Part shown: positions 1-11,578 of the stretch, in pieces
Position numbering within the stretch: position 1 is the stretch's first letter
Layout: each line of letters starts with the position of its first letter
Source of the DNA: Xanthobacteraceae bacterium
Lineage (GTDB): Bacteria > Pseudomonadota > Alphaproteobacteria > Rhizobiales > Xanthobacteraceae
Length of the DNA: 64,000 nucleotides
Assembly: GCA_029239875.1 (NCBI GenBank)
Contig: JARBUD010000005.1
Span: 1 to 64,000, forward strand
Direction of reading: 5' to 3'
Program-made: the position numbers and the translations under genes
Notes under the pieces: generated by a model
The model's database searches: none
Seen by the model: only the letters and a program-made list of their open reading frames with translations
What the model was told of the DNA's origin: nothing

Positions 1-1347
<1,347 letters not shown>

Positions 1348-2556
1348 TCACGTCGCTTCCGCCGCGATCCGCTCCAGCGCCCCAGCATCCATCGGAAACC
1401 CCGCCTCGATCCAGGCTTCCTCGGCGCGCTTGAGGGCGGCGCCCAGCGCCGGGCCAGGCTGGAGCCCGCGGGCAATGAAATCGGCCGCCTTCAAGGGAAA
1501 CACCGGGATCGGCCAGCCGGCGGCGAGGCCTGCCAGCGCGCGCCAGCCCTCGTCGTCGAGCGGCGCGCCGGAGCGGGCGAAGGCGATCAGCGCGCGATCC
1601 TGAAAGGCCTCGCGGCCCATGCGGTAGAGGAACGCCTTCTGGCCCTTCTCGCACATGCCGGGCGTCGGCGCGGGGCCGGCGAGCGCGGCGAGGCGCGTCG
1701 CCTCGGCGTTGGAGAGCCGCAGCCCCTCGCGCAGGGCCTCCGCGTCCTCACCTGGGCGCACCGCCAGCGCGCCGAGCCGGCGCACCGCGTCGGGAGCCAT
1801 GCCCAGCGCCGCCTCGACTTCCACGAGCCGCGCGAAGGTCTTCACGTCCCCGGCGCGACCCAGTACCGGCTCCAGCAGATCGGCCGCGTCCATCTGCTCG
1901 AGCGTCTCGGCCGCACGGGGGGCGACCAGCAGCTTCATCGTCTCCGCCCGCACGCGCTCGCGCGAGAGGCGGTCCAGCCCCTCGCGGTTACGCACCGCCG
2001 CTGCCAGCGCGGCCTCATCCAGCGCGCCCTTGCCATAGGCGGCATGGAAGCGGAACAGCCGCAATATGCGCAGATAATCCTCGCGGATGCGCACATCGGC
2101 GTCGCCGATGAAGCGCACCCTGCCCGCTTTGGCATCCGCCTCGCCGCCGACGAGGTCGACCAGTTCGCCCGCGCGGGTGAGGTAGAGCGCGTTCATGGTG
2201 AAGTCGCGCCGCTCGGCGTCATGCGCCCAGCTGCGCCCGAAGACCACGCGCGCGCGCCGCCCGTCGGTCTCGACGTCCTCGCGCAGCGTCGTCACCTCAT
2301 AGGGCTCGCCCGCGGCGACCACGGTCACTGTGCCGTGCTCGACGCCGGTCGGCACCGCCTTGAGCCCGGCGGCACCGGCCCGGCGCGTCACTTCTTCCGG
2401 CAAGGCGGTCGTGGCGATGTCGATGTCCGAGCGCACGCCGCGCCCGATCAGCCAGTCGCGCACCGCGCCGCCGACGATGCGTGCCTCCTCGCCCTCGCCG
2501 TCGAGCGCGGCGAGCACGCGGGCGAGGCCCGGCCGGCCCTCAAGCAAGGGATTCAT
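1348..2556 (-). CDS. cca: CCA tRNA nucleotidyltransferase
   Basis: Adds or repairs the 3'-CCA of tRNAs using CTP and ATP in the cytoplasm. The 402-residue protein has the class II nucleotidyltransferase signatures in order: GGAVRD near residue 27, the metal-binding DIDIATTALPEE, ERRDFTMNALYL, and the RIREDYLRILRLFRF motif of the RNA-binding head. The length is normal for the short alphaproteobacterial form without an HD domain. The ATG at 2556 overlaps the stop of the DUF6111 gene (ATGA), so it is translationally coupled as the last gene of a four-gene operon. A longer upstream reading frame exists but is only read-through of that operon's other frames. Confidence 0.93.
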   Translation of the reverse strand: MNPLLEGRPGLARVLAALDGEGEEARIVGGAVRDWLIGRGVRSDIDIATTALPEEVTRRAGAAGLKAVPTGVEHGTVTVVAAGEPYEVTTLREDVETDGRRARVVFGRSWAHDAERRDFTMNALYLTRAGELVDLVGGEADAKAGRVRFIGDADVRIREDYLRILRLFRFHAAYGKGALDEAALAAAVRNREGLDRLSRERVRAETMKLLVAPRAAETLEQMDAADLLEPVLGRAGDVKTFARLVEVEAALGMAPDAVRRLGALAVRPGEDAEALREGLRLSNAEATRLAALAGPAPTPGMCEKGQKAFLYRMGREAFQDRALIAFARSGAPLDDEGWRALAGLAAGWPIPVFPLKAADFIARGLQPGPALGAALKRAEEAWIEAGFPMDAGALERIAAEAT

Positions 2557-2813
2557 TCGACGTGCCCCGGCACCAGCACGCCGTTCTCCCAGGTCGGCGG
2601 CACGTAGCGGCCCGTGGTCGGCCCGCGCCCGGCGACCTCGATGAAATAGAGGCTCAGCGCCACCAGCAGCACTGCCGCCACCGAGCAGCCGATGAGCGCC
2701 CGCAGCGACCAGCCGTCCAGCAGCGAATCCACCTTGCGCCCGAAGCGCAGATAGAGCGCGAAGGCGATGAAGGGCACCAGGAACAGCGCCAGCTCGGCGA
2801 CAATGCGGACCAT
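2553..2813 (-). CDS. DUF6111-family small membrane protein
   Basis: 86-residue inner-membrane protein of unknown function. Two hydrophobic segments are visible (about residues 5-22 and 38-58), with a basic loop between them (LRFGRK) and a C-terminal proline-rich stretch ending GRYVPPTWENGVLVPGHVE. The size and this C-terminus fit the small alphaproteobacterial DUF6111 family. Its start overlaps the Nudix gene stop and its stop overlaps the cca start, both as ATGA, so it sits tightly inside the DUF1285-Nudix-DUF6111-cca operon. No function can be assigned from the sequence. The family call is from memory of the pattern, not from a search. Confidence 0.8.
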   Translation of the reverse strand: MVRIVAELALFLVPFIAFALYLRFGRKVDSLLDGWSLRALIGCSVAAVLLVALSLYFIEVAGRGPTTGRYVPPTWENGVLVPGHVE

Positions 2814-3484
2814 CAGGCGTAAATCCGCTCATAGAGGCTGCGCAGGATGCCGGCGGTGACACCCCAGATGAAGCGCTTCTCATAGGCCATGGCGTGGAAG
2901 GTGCGCCGCAGCCCCTCCGCCTCGCGGGTGTGGCGCTGGTGGTTGGCCGGGCTCATCAGGAAGTCGAGCGGCACCTCGAAGGCCTCGTCCACCTCGCTGG
3001 GATTGAGCGTCAGGCCGAATTCCGGCCGCACCAGCCCGACCACCGGCACGATGCGGAAGCCGGTGCGCGAGAGGTACGGGTCGAGATAGCCGAGCGGCGA
3101 GACGAGGTCGCGCGACAGGCCGACCTCCTCTTCCGCCTCGCGCAGCGCCGCGTCGAGCGGACCGGCGTCGGCGGGGTCGATCTTGCCGCCGGGAAAGGCG
3201 ATCTGGCCGGAATGGCTCGGCAGATGCGGCGAGCGCAAGGTGAGCAACACGCTCGGCTGTTCGCGGGCGATGACAGGGATCAGCACCGCCGCGGCGCGGA
3301 CGGGGCGGCCGTCGACCAGCGGACGGAATTCGGGGGTCAGCTCATGGTCGCCGCGCGGCGCCTCGCCGTCGAGGTCAGGCGCGTGCAGCAGCCGGGCGCG
3401 GGCGCGGGCGACGAAGTCGTCCAGCGCGAGCGCAGAGCTTGGGGCATCGGCAGTGGCGGCGGAAGGCACAGGCACGGCGGTCAT
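2813..3484 (-). CDS. CoA pyrophosphatase, Nudix family (NudL/YeaB-like)
   Basis: Predicted to hydrolyse the pyrophosphate bond of coenzyme A or related nucleotides. The 223-residue protein carries the family motif SGQIAFPGGKIDPAD followed by ALREAEEEVGL, the CoA-type variant of the Nudix box (REAxEEVGL supplies the metal-binding glutamates). I chose the ATG at 3484, which overlaps the DUF1285 stop (ATGA); the frame stays open further upstream inside that gene but those codons are not family-like. It is second in the operon ending in cca, a frequent alphaproteobacterial arrangement. The substrate is inferred from the motif variant. Confidence 0.9.
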   Translation of the reverse strand: MTAVPVPSAATADAPSSALALDDFVARARARLLHAPDLDGEAPRGDHELTPEFRPLVDGRPVRAAAVLIPVIAREQPSVLLTLRSPHLPSHSGQIAFPGGKIDPADAGPLDAALREAEEEVGLSRDLVSPLGYLDPYLSRTGFRIVPVVGLVRPEFGLTLNPSEVDEAFEVPLDFLMSPANHQRHTREAEGLRRTFHAMAYEKRFIWGVTAGILRSLYERIYA

Positions 3485-4095
3485 AGGCTCTCTTTCACGG
3501 TCTCGGCGGGCGCGAGGGTGAAGAACGCCCCGCCGGAAGCGACACCATAGACGGCCCGCCCCTCGACCACCCGCTCCTCCGCCCGCTCGGCGAGGTCGAG
3601 GAACACCGCGCGGGTCAGCCGCGCCCACAGTCCGCGGCGGACATAGATATAGGGACGCAGCTCGCCGCCCGCTTGTGCGTCGAAGCGTAAGGGGTGCTCC
3701 TTATCGCAGCGCACGAGGTCGTCGAGATTGGTGCGGAAGACCAGGACCGGCCCCTGCCCGCCCTCCTCCACCGCCATCTCGACGGCGAGGAAGGGCGCGT
3801 CCTCCACCTTGATGCCGAGCTTCTCCACCGGCGTGACGAGGACATGGCGCTCGCCCTCCCGCCGGAGCACGGAGGCGAACAGGCGCACCAGCGCCGCGCG
3901 GCGGATCGGCCGGCCCTCATGGTGCCAGACGCCCTCGCGGTCGATCACGATGTCGACGTCGCCGCAATCGGGCGGATTCCAGCGCTCGATCGGCGGCAGG
4001 GCCCGCTCGGGAGCCGTCCCCATCATACGCACCAATTCGTCAAGTCGGCCGGAAGCCTCTGAAACCATGGCTAAATCCGTGTCACACATACGCAA
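3481..4095 (-). CDS. DUF1285 domain-containing protein
   Basis: Conserved cytoplasmic protein of unknown function, up to 204 residues. The body from about residue 40 contains the DUF1285 pattern (CGDVDIVIDREGVWHHEGRPI, then RRAALVRLFASVLRRE, VTPVEKLGIKVEDAPFLA and LRPYIYVRRGLWARLTRAVFLDL). No signal peptide or membrane segment is seen. The ATG at 4095 gives the longest protein; a second ATG at 4068 (MVSEASG) is equally possible and would remove nine residues. It is the first gene of the DUF1285-Nudix-DUF6111-cca operon, and its promoter lies in the divergent region shared with moxR. Confidence 0.87.
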   Translation of the reverse strand: MRMCDTDLAMVSEASGRLDELVRMMGTAPERALPPIERWNPPDCGDVDIVIDREGVWHHEGRPIRRAALVRLFASVLRREGERHVLVTPVEKLGIKVEDAPFLAVEMAVEEGGQGPVLVFRTNLDDLVRCDKEHPLRFDAQAGGELRPYIYVRRGLWARLTRAVFLDLAERAEERVVEGRAVYGVASGGAFFTLAPAETVKESL

Positions 4096-4239
4096 TCGCG
4101 CAGTCGTGATCCCCCGCCCGATAGTCGACGCGATGGCAAGATAGCGTAAGCTTGCCCTTTCGAAAGCCCGCGTCGGTCATTCCGGCCTACGCTGAAACGG
4201 AACGTGGATGGTATCTGGCTGGTGCATTGCAATATTGTT

Positions 4240-4254
4240 TGTTGCGATGCAACA
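4240..4254. promoter_or_regulatory. Perfect inverted repeat upstream of the moxR operon
   Basis: TGTTGC-GAT-GCAACA, a perfect 6-bp-arm palindrome, lies 53 bp before the MoxR start in the 211-bp divergent region between the DUF1285 and MoxR genes. A second partial copy (ATTGCAAT) sits just upstream at about 4226-4233. The region is markedly more AT-rich than its surroundings, as expected of promoters. The binding protein is unknown. Confidence 0.4.
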
Positions 4255-4306
4255 TAGCCGGCGCGGGAAGTTTGGGCTCTGAGTCTTTGGATTTGAGGAG
4301 CACGAC

Positions 4307-5317
<1,011 letters not shown>

Positions 5318-5431
5318 GCCCTTGGCTGCCGGCCCCTGGCCGGCGCCTTGCATCGCAGGCGGCGCAAGCGGCCCTATATACCGCCTAAATCGCGGCCCCC
5401 GGCCGCGCAGTGCAGACGAGGACCTGATCGG

Positions 5432-6400
5432 GTGGAGTTCGACGCCGATACAGCCGTGCGAAGTGCCGCGCAGGACGCGGCAGGCCTGGTGGCCGCCATG
5501 CCCCGCCTGGTGCTGGAGGCGCGCAAGATCGCGGCAAGCGTCTATCACGGGCTGCACGGGCGCCGCCGCGCCGGCTCGGGCGAGAATTTCTGGCAGTACC
5601 GCCGCTTCATGGACGGCGAGCCGTCGAACCGCGTCGACTGGCGCCGCTCGGCGCGCGACGACCATCTCTATGTGCGCGAGCGCGAATGGGAGGCCGCCCA
5701 CACGGTGTGGATCTGGCCGGACCTCTCCACCTCCATGGTCTTCGCCTCGCCCCTCGTCTGGGAAACCAAGCGCGACCGCGCGCTCATCGTCGCCTTCGCG
5801 CTGGCCGAGCTGCTGGTGCGCGGCGGCGAGCGCGTCGGCATCCCCGGCATCATGAACCCCTCCGCCTCGCGCGGCATCGTCGAGAAGATGGCCGAGGCGC
5901 TGGTGCACGCGCCGAGCCTGCCGCAGAGCCTGCCGCCCGCCTTCTCGCCCTCCCCGCTCGCCGAGGTGGTCGTTCTCGGCGACCTGTGGAGCCCGACCAA
6001 GGAGGTCGTGGCGAGCCTGATCGGCCTCTCCGCTTCCGGCGCGCACGGCCATGTCGTGCAGATCTGCGACCCGGCGGAGGAGACCTTCCCCTATTCCGGT
6101 CGCGTCGAGTTCCGCGAGCCCGAAAGCGGACTGATGCTCACCATCGGCCGGGCCGAGACGGTGCGCGAGGAATATGTCGAGCGCGTCGCCACCCACCGCG
6201 CCATCATCCGCCGCGAGGCGGAGCGGCGGACCTGGAGTTTCCTCATCCACCGCACCGACCGCCCGGCGAGCGAGTTGCTGCTGGCGCTGCACGCCCGCAT
6301 GAGCGGCGGCCACGGCGCCGTGGCCCCGAGCGAAGGCGGCGTCACCGGCGAGACGGGACGCGACGAAGCCGGGCACGGCGAATCGGGGCGCGCGGCATGA
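5432..6400 (+). CDS. DUF58 domain-containing protein of the MoxR operon
   Basis: 322-residue DUF58 protein, the usual partner of MoxR ATPases; the biochemical role is not established. The diagnostic segment GSGENFWQYRRFMDGEPSNRVDWRRSARDDHLYVREREWE lies near residues 48-87 (quoted here as its key words: RxFxxGExxxxVDWRxSAR). A VWA-like fold follows. I placed the start at the GTG at 5432, preceded by GAGG about 10 bases upstream; the frame is open to a TTG at 5348, but those 28 residues are basic and unconserved. Its TGA overlaps the ATG of the next gene (ATGA), so the two are coupled. Confidence 0.88.
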   Translation: MEFDADTAVRSAAQDAAGLVAAMPRLVLEARKIAASVYHGLHGRRRAGSGENFWQYRRFMDGEPSNRVDWRRSARDDHLYVREREWEAAHTVWIWPDLSTSMVFASPLVWETKRDRALIVAFALAELLVRGGERVGIPGIMNPSASRGIVEKMAEALVHAPSLPQSLPPAFSPSPLAEVVVLGDLWSPTKEVVASLIGLSASGAHGHVVQICDPAEETFPYSGRVEFREPESGLMLTIGRAETVREEYVERVATHRAIIRREAERRTWSFLIHRTDRPASELLLALHARMSGGHGAVAPSEGGVTGETGRDEAGHGESGRAA

Positions 6401-9294
6401 CCGGTCTGCTCGGACTGCCCCTCGCCTTCACCACGCCGCTGCTGCTGGCGGCCCTCGCCGGCTTGCCGCTGCTGTGGTTCCTGCTGCGCCTCGTGCCGCC
6501 GCGCCCGCGCCGCATCGCCTTCGCGCCGACCCGGCTGCTGCTCGACATCCCGCCCAAGGAGGAGACCCCGGCGCGCACGCCCTGGTGGCTCACCGCGCTG
6601 CGGATGCTGCTCGCCGCCATCATCATCTTCGCCGCCGCCGGACCGATCTGGAACCCGCCGGTCGCAGGTCCCGCCGCCTCCGGCCCGGTGGTGCTGCTGA
6701 TCGATTCCGGCTGGCCCTCCGCCGCGAGCTGGGCGGCGCGCCGCGCCAGCGCCGAGGGCATAGTCGCCGACGCCGACATCGCCGGCCGCGGCATCGTGCT
6801 GGTGCCGACCGGCGATCCGCCGCTGGAGCCGCGGGTGATGATGCCGACCGAGGCGCGCGAGCGCCTGCGCACCCTCGCCCCCGTGCCGCACATGCCCGAC
6901 CGGGCGCAGGCGCTGTCCAGCCTCTCCAAGGCGCTCGCGGCCGCGCCGGAAGCCTCCGTCATCTATCTCTCCGACGGCGTGGCGCTGGAGGGCGGCGAAG
7001 GCGTGCCCGCCGACATCGCCGCCACGGTGGGCAACCGCCCGCTGACCACCCTGGTCGACGGCGTCGAGGAGCCGCTGGCGCTCACCGCCGCTGACAACGC
7101 GGTGGACGCGCTCACCGTCAAGGTCATCCGCGCCGACCGCGACACGCTCTCGCGCGCCGGCACGGTGCGCGCGCTCGACATGCGCGGCCTGCCGCTCGGC
7201 AACGCCGCCTTCAGCTTCGAGCCGGGTGCCAAGGAGACCGAGGCGCGCTTCGACCTGCCGGTCGAGATTCGCAACGAGGTGGCGCGGCTGGAGATCGTCG
7301 ACGAGGCCTCCGCCGGCGCGGTGGCGCTGCTCGACAAGCGCTGGCGCCGGCGCGCGGTCGGCCTCGTCTCCGGCACCACCGCCGACCAGCGCCAGCCGCT
7401 GCTGGCGCCGTCCTACTATCTCACCCGCGCGCTCGGCCCCTTCGCCGACATCCGCACCGCCGAGGGCGCCGGCTCCAGCGAGGCGGTGGACCGCTTCATC
7501 GACAGCAAGCTGCCGGTGATCATCCTCTCCGACGTCGGCACGCTGCAGCCGGAGACGCAGGCGCGGCTCGCCCGCTGGATCGAGGGCGGCGGCGTGCTGA
7601 TCCGCTTCGCCGGTCCGCGCCTCGCCAACGGCTCCGACGAGCTCGTCCCGGTCACGCTGCGGCGCGGCGGGCGCGTGCTCGGCGGCTCGCTCTCCTGGGA
7701 GCAGCCGCAATCGCTCGGCAGCTTCTCGTCCGACGGCCCGTTCCGCGACGTGCCGGTGCCGAACGACGTCACCGTCGAGCGCCAGGTGCTGGCCGAGCCG
7801 GACGGGCTGCTCGCCTCGCGCACCTGGGCGACGCTGTCGGACGGCACGCCGCTGGTCACCGGCGAGCGGCGCGGCGCCGGCACGCTGGTGCTGTTCCACG
7901 TCACCGGCGACACCTCGTGGTCGAACCTGCCGATCTCCGGCGCCTTCGTCGACATGCTGCGCCGGGTGGTCTCGCTCGGCGGCGCCAGCGCGGCGGAGGT
8001 CGCCGCCGACCAGAACGGCGCGGGCGCCACCGCTGGCGAGACCGTCGCGCCGAGCCGCCTGCTCGACGGCTTCGGCGCCTTCCGCCCGACCACCCCGACC
8101 GCCAGGGCGATCCCCGTAGGCTACAATGGCCGCGCCACCGCCGACCATCCGCCCGGCTTCTACGGCCCGCCCGAAGGGCTGGTCGCGGTCAACGCGCTGC
8201 TGCCGCGCGACCGCCTCGCCGCGCTCGATCTGTCCGGCCTCGGCAGCATCGAGCCCTATCGCGACGCCACGCCGCGCGACCTGCGCGCGCCGCTGCTGCT
8301 GGCGCTGCTCGCCCTCATCCTGGTCGACGCCATGATCGTGTTCCTGCTCGCCGGCGGCTTCTCGCGGCTCACCGCCCGCCGCGCCGCCGGCGCCGCCACG
8401 CTGCTGCTCGCGCTCGGCCTCGCCGCCGCGCTTCCCGTGCCGCCGGCGCATGCCCAGCCCAAGCCCCTTGCGCAAGCCGCTCCCAATGCCGCGCCAGCGG
8501 CCCCGGCCAAGACGGCCGACAAGCCGATGACGCCGGCCGAGGCGGACTTCGCCATCCAGGCCACCAGCGCCACCCGGCTCGCCTATGTCGTCACCGGCGA
8601 TGCCGAGACCGACGAGGTCAGCCGCGCCGGGCTCAAGGGCCTGACCTCCTTCCTCAGCGAGCGCACCGCGCTGGAAGCCGGCGAGCCGATGGGCGTCGAC
8701 ATCTCGCGCGACGAGCTCTCCTTTTTCCCGCTGCTCTACTGGCCGATCATCCCCGGCACCGCCCAGCCGAGCCGCGAGACGCTGGCGCGCATCGACGCCT
8801 TCATGAAGCAGGGCGGCACCATCGTCTTCGACACGCGCGACGCCGAGACCACCCTGCCCGGCTCGAACGGCGCGGGCTCGCCGGCCAACGACACGCTGCG
8901 CGCCATCCTCGGCGGGCTCGACATCCCCGAGCTCGAACCCGTTCCCCGCGACCACGTGCTCACCAAGGCGTTCTACCTGCTGCGCGACTTCCCCGGCCGC
9001 TTCACCGGCGGCACCACCTGGGTGGAGGCTCTGCCGGCGGCGCAGGACGGAGAGGAGCGCCCGGCCCGCGCCGGCGACGGCGTCTCGCCGGTGATCATCA
9101 CCTCCAACGACCTCGCCGGCGCCTGGGCGGCCGACGATGACGGCCAGCCCATGCTGCCCGTCTCCGGCGGCGGCCAGCGCCAGCGCGAGCTCGCCTACCG
9201 CGCGGGCGCCAACCTCGTCATGTACGTGCTGACCGGCAACTACAAGGCCGACCAGGTCCACGTCCCGGCGCTGCTCGAAAGGCTCGGCCAATGA
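6397..9294 (+). CDS. DUF4159 / BatA-type N-terminal membrane protein
   Basis: 965-residue inner-membrane protein. Residues 1-80 match the aerotolerance-regulator (BatA) N-terminal domain with helices at ~8-28 and 61-79 around the conserved PPRPRRIAFAPTRLLLD segment. A long soluble region follows, with a glutamine-amidotransferase-like fold suggested around residues 350-450. Two helices lie near 628-650 and 660-685, and the chain ends in a DUF4159 domain (~700-960; LSFFPLLYWPI, FMKQGGTIVFDTRD). The second helix pair ends PPAHAQ, like a secretion signal, so DUF4159 is probably periplasmic. It overlaps both neighbours by 4 bp. The longer upstream frame runs through the DUF58 gene and was rejected. 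Confidence 0.9.
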   Translation: MTGLLGLPLAFTTPLLLAALAGLPLLWFLLRLVPPRPRRIAFAPTRLLLDIPPKEETPARTPWWLTALRMLLAAIIIFAAAGPIWNPPVAGPAASGPVVLLIDSGWPSAASWAARRASAEGIVADADIAGRGIVLVPTGDPPLEPRVMMPTEARERLRTLAPVPHMPDRAQALSSLSKALAAAPEASVIYLSDGVALEGGEGVPADIAATVGNRPLTTLVDGVEEPLALTAADNAVDALTVKVIRADRDTLSRAGTVRALDMRGLPLGNAAFSFEPGAKETEARFDLPVEIRNEVARLEIVDEASAGAVALLDKRWRRRAVGLVSGTTADQRQPLLAPSYYLTRALGPFADIRTAEGAGSSEAVDRFIDSKLPVIILSDVGTLQPETQARLARWIEGGGVLIRFAGPRLANGSDELVPVTLRRGGRVLGGSLSWEQPQSLGSFSSDGPFRDVPVPNDVTVERQVLAEPDGLLASRTWATLSDGTPLVTGERRGAGTLVLFHVTGDTSWSNLPISGAFVDMLRRVVSLGGASAAEVAADQNGAGATAGETVAPSRLLDGFGAFRPTTPTARAIPVGYNGRATADHPPGFYGPPEGLVAVNALLPRDRLAALDLSGLGSIEPYRDATPRDLRAPLLLALLALILVDAMIVFLLAGGFSRLTARRAAGAATLLLALGLAAALPVPPAHAQPKPLAQAAPNAAPAAPAKTADKPMTPAEADFAIQATSATRLAYVVTGDAETDEVSRAGLKGLTSFLSERTALEAGEPMGVDISRDELSFFPLLYWPIIPGTAQPSRETLARIDAFMKQGGTIVFDTRDAETTLPGSNGAGSPANDTLRAILGGLDIPELEPVPRDHVLTKAFYLLRDFPGRFTGGTTWVEALPAAQDGEERPARAGDGVSPVIITSNDLAGAWAADDDGQPMLPVSGGGQRQRELAYRAGANLVMYVLTGNYKADQVHVPALLERLGQ

Positions 9295-11363
9295 ATCTCG
9301 GCCTCGCCTTCGATCCGCTCATCCCGCTGCCCTGGCTGATCGCCGTCGCGGTCGCTGCCGCCGCGGTGGCGCTGCTGGTCATCGTCTCGCGCACCCGCGG
9401 CTCGCTGCTGCGCGCGCTCGCCATCGCCCTCGCCCTGCTGGCGCTGGCCAACCCCTCGCTGACGCGCGAGGAGCGCGAGCCGCTCTCCACCGTCGTCGCC
9501 GTCGTCGTCGACAAGAGCGCGAGCCAGCAATTCGGCGACCGCACGCAGATGACCGAGGCCGCCCGCGCCGAGCTCGAGACCCGCCTCGCCCGGCTGAAGG
9601 AGCAGGGCGCGGAAATCCGCTTCATCGATGCCGGCGGCGGCGCCGGCGAGGTGGACGGCACGCGCCTGTTCACCGCGCTCTCCGCGGGCCTCGCCGACGT
9701 GCCGCCCGAGCGGGTGGCCGGCGCTATCTTCCTCACCGACGGGCGGGTTCACGACATCCCGGCGACCATCGCCGCGCTCGGCTTCCGCGCGCCGGTGCAC
9801 GCCATCATCTCCGGCCAGGAGGGCGAGCGCGACCGCCGCGTGGCGCTCACTTCCACCCCGCGCTTCGGCATCGTCGGCCAGCGCCAGACGGTCGGCTACC
9901 GCGTCGAGGACGAGGGCGCCCCCGCCGGTGCCCGCGTCTCCGTCACCGTGCGCCGCGACGGTGAGGTGGTGGCCCGGCCCATCGTCACCGCCGGCCAGCC
10001 GGCCAGGGTCGACGTCGAGATCACCCATGCCGGCGCCAACATCATCGAGATCGAGGCCGCCGGCCTCGACGGCGAGCTGACCCCGGTCAACAACCGCGCC
10101 GCGCTGTCGATCGACGGCGTGCGCGACAAGCTGCGCGTGCTCCTCGTCTCCGGCGAGCCGCATGTAGGCGAGCGCACCTGGCGCAACCTCCTGAAGTCCG
10201 ACGCGAATGTCGACCTCGTGCACTTCACCATCCTGCGCCCGCCGGAGAAGCAGGACGGCACGCCGATCAACGAATTGTCGCTGATCGCCTTCCCGACCCG
10301 CGAGCTGTTCCAGCAGAAGATCAAGGATTTCGACCTGATCATCTTCGACCGCTACGCCCAGCAGGGCGTGCTGCCGATGATCTATTTCGACAACATCGTG
10401 CGCTACGTCGAAGAGGGCGGCGCGCTGCTGGTGGCCGCCGGCACCGACTACCTCTCGGACGGCTCGGTCTACTACACCCCGCTCGACGCCATCCTGCCGG
10501 CGGCGCCCACCGGCCAGATGACCGAGACGCCCTACCGCGCCCGCCTCACCCAGGCCGGTCAGCGCCATCCGGTCACCCGCGCCCTCCCCGGCTCGCAGAG
10601 CGACCCGCCGGCCTGGGCGCGCTTCTTCCGCATCATCGACACCAAGGACGTGCACGGCACCAGCGTGATGGACGGGCCGGACGGCAAGCCGGCCGTGCTG
10701 CTCGACCGCGTCGGCGAGGGCCGCGTCGCGCTGCTGCTGTCCGACCAGTTCTGGCTGTGGGCGCGCGGCTTCGAGGGCGGCGGGCCGCATATCGACCTGC
10801 TGCGCCGGCTCTCGCACTGGCTGATGAAGGAGCCCGACCTCGAGGAGGAGCGGCTGAAGATGGTGGCCCATGGCGGCGATATCGTCGTCGAGCGCCAGAC
10901 CATGGGCGACACTGTCCCGCCGGTGACCATCACCACCCCGACCGGCCAGACCCGCAGCGTCACGCTCGCCTCCGCCGCGCCCGGCCTGTTCCGCACCACC
11001 TTCCCGGCCGACATGCTCGGCCTGTGGCGGGCGAGCGACGGCACCCACACGGCTCTGGTCAATGTCGGCCCGCTCAACCCGCGCGAATTCGCCGAGGTGA
11101 CCTCCACCACGCAGGTGCTGCGCCCGACGGTGACCGCCACCGGCGGCGGCGTCTGGCGCATGGCCGACCTCTCCGGCGGCGTGCCGCGCGTGGTGGCGGT
11201 GCGCTCGGGCGAGCGCTTCGCCGGCGAGGACTGGATGGGCCTCGCCATGCGCGACGTCTCGGTGGTGCGCGGGCTCGGCCTGTTCCCGCTCTTCGCCGGC
11301 CTGTCGGGCCTGCTGATCCTGCTCGCCGGCGTCGCCGCCGCCTGGGCCCGCGAGGGCCGCTAG
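9291..11363 (+). CDS. VWA-like membrane protein with C-terminal helix
   Basis: 690-residue membrane protein closing the MoxR operon. Two N-terminal helices (residues ~10-30 and 37-55) are followed by a VWA-like domain whose MIDAS start is present as DKSAS (DxSxS, near residue 72) and FLTDGRVHD (near 152). The middle (~280-480) resembles a glutamine-amidotransferase-like fold (VLLVSGEPHVGERTWRN, EGGALLVAAGTDYL). A last helix lies at ~660-682 before a short basic tail. The start overlaps the DUF4159 stop (ATGA). A BatB-like role, a membrane-anchored metal-dependent adhesion partner of MoxR, is inferred from the context and the DxSxS motif. Confidence 0.88.
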   Translation: MNLGLAFDPLIPLPWLIAVAVAAAAVALLVIVSRTRGSLLRALAIALALLALANPSLTREEREPLSTVVAVVVDKSASQQFGDRTQMTEAARAELETRLARLKEQGAEIRFIDAGGGAGEVDGTRLFTALSAGLADVPPERVAGAIFLTDGRVHDIPATIAALGFRAPVHAIISGQEGERDRRVALTSTPRFGIVGQRQTVGYRVEDEGAPAGARVSVTVRRDGEVVARPIVTAGQPARVDVEITHAGANIIEIEAAGLDGELTPVNNRAALSIDGVRDKLRVLLVSGEPHVGERTWRNLLKSDANVDLVHFTILRPPEKQDGTPINELSLIAFPTRELFQQKIKDFDLIIFDRYAQQGVLPMIYFDNIVRYVEEGGALLVAAGTDYLSDGSVYYTPLDAILPAAPTGQMTETPYRARLTQAGQRHPVTRALPGSQSDPPAWARFFRIIDTKDVHGTSVMDGPDGKPAVLLDRVGEGRVALLLSDQFWLWARGFEGGGPHIDLLRRLSHWLMKEPDLEEERLKMVAHGGDIVVERQTMGDTVPPVTITTPTGQTRSVTLASAAPGLFRTTFPADMLGLWRASDGTHTALVNVGPLNPREFAEVTSTTQVLRPTVTATGGGVWRMADLSGGVPRVVAVRSGERFAGEDWMGLAMRDVSVVRGLGLFPLFAGLSGLLILLAGVAAAWAREGR

Positions 11364-11438
11364 CCTACTCCCGCCCTTGTGACTGGGTCGGTCGCCGCCC
11401 CTGCCCTAGCTTCCGGGGCATCCACGGCATTCGTTTCC

Positions 11439-11529
11439 CCTCATGGCCGGGCTTGACCCGGCCACCCAGAGTCCAGCCGGGCGATCTCGGCGCGCAGTCC
11501 GGGTCCCCGGGTCAAGCCCGGGGATGAGG
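11439..11529. repeat. Dispersed palindromic element, type C (TTGACCCGG/CCGGGTCAA)
   Basis: Inverted repeat whose left arm begins CCTCATGGCCGGGCTTGACC and whose right arm ends CCGGGTCAAGCCCGGGGATGAGG. It fills most of the 215-bp gap after the MoxR operon. The same word pair is a common rhizobial intergenic palindrome. It could act as a transcription terminator for the operon. Confidence 0.7.
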
Positions 11530-11578
11530 GAAAAGGGTGCTGCCATTCAGAACGCTACCACCACGGAGCTCCCCACCG

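Noticed and set aside
4190-4230. An EcfG promoter before moxR
   Set aside because: A GGAAC is present near 4199, but the position 16-17 bases later reads TGGT or GGTG instead of CGTT.
6091-9291. A 1066-codon minus-strand open frame opposite the DUF4159 gene
   Set aside because: Shadow frame: Gly/Ala/Arg/Gln-rich with no motif, while the plus strand has clear membrane and domain structure.
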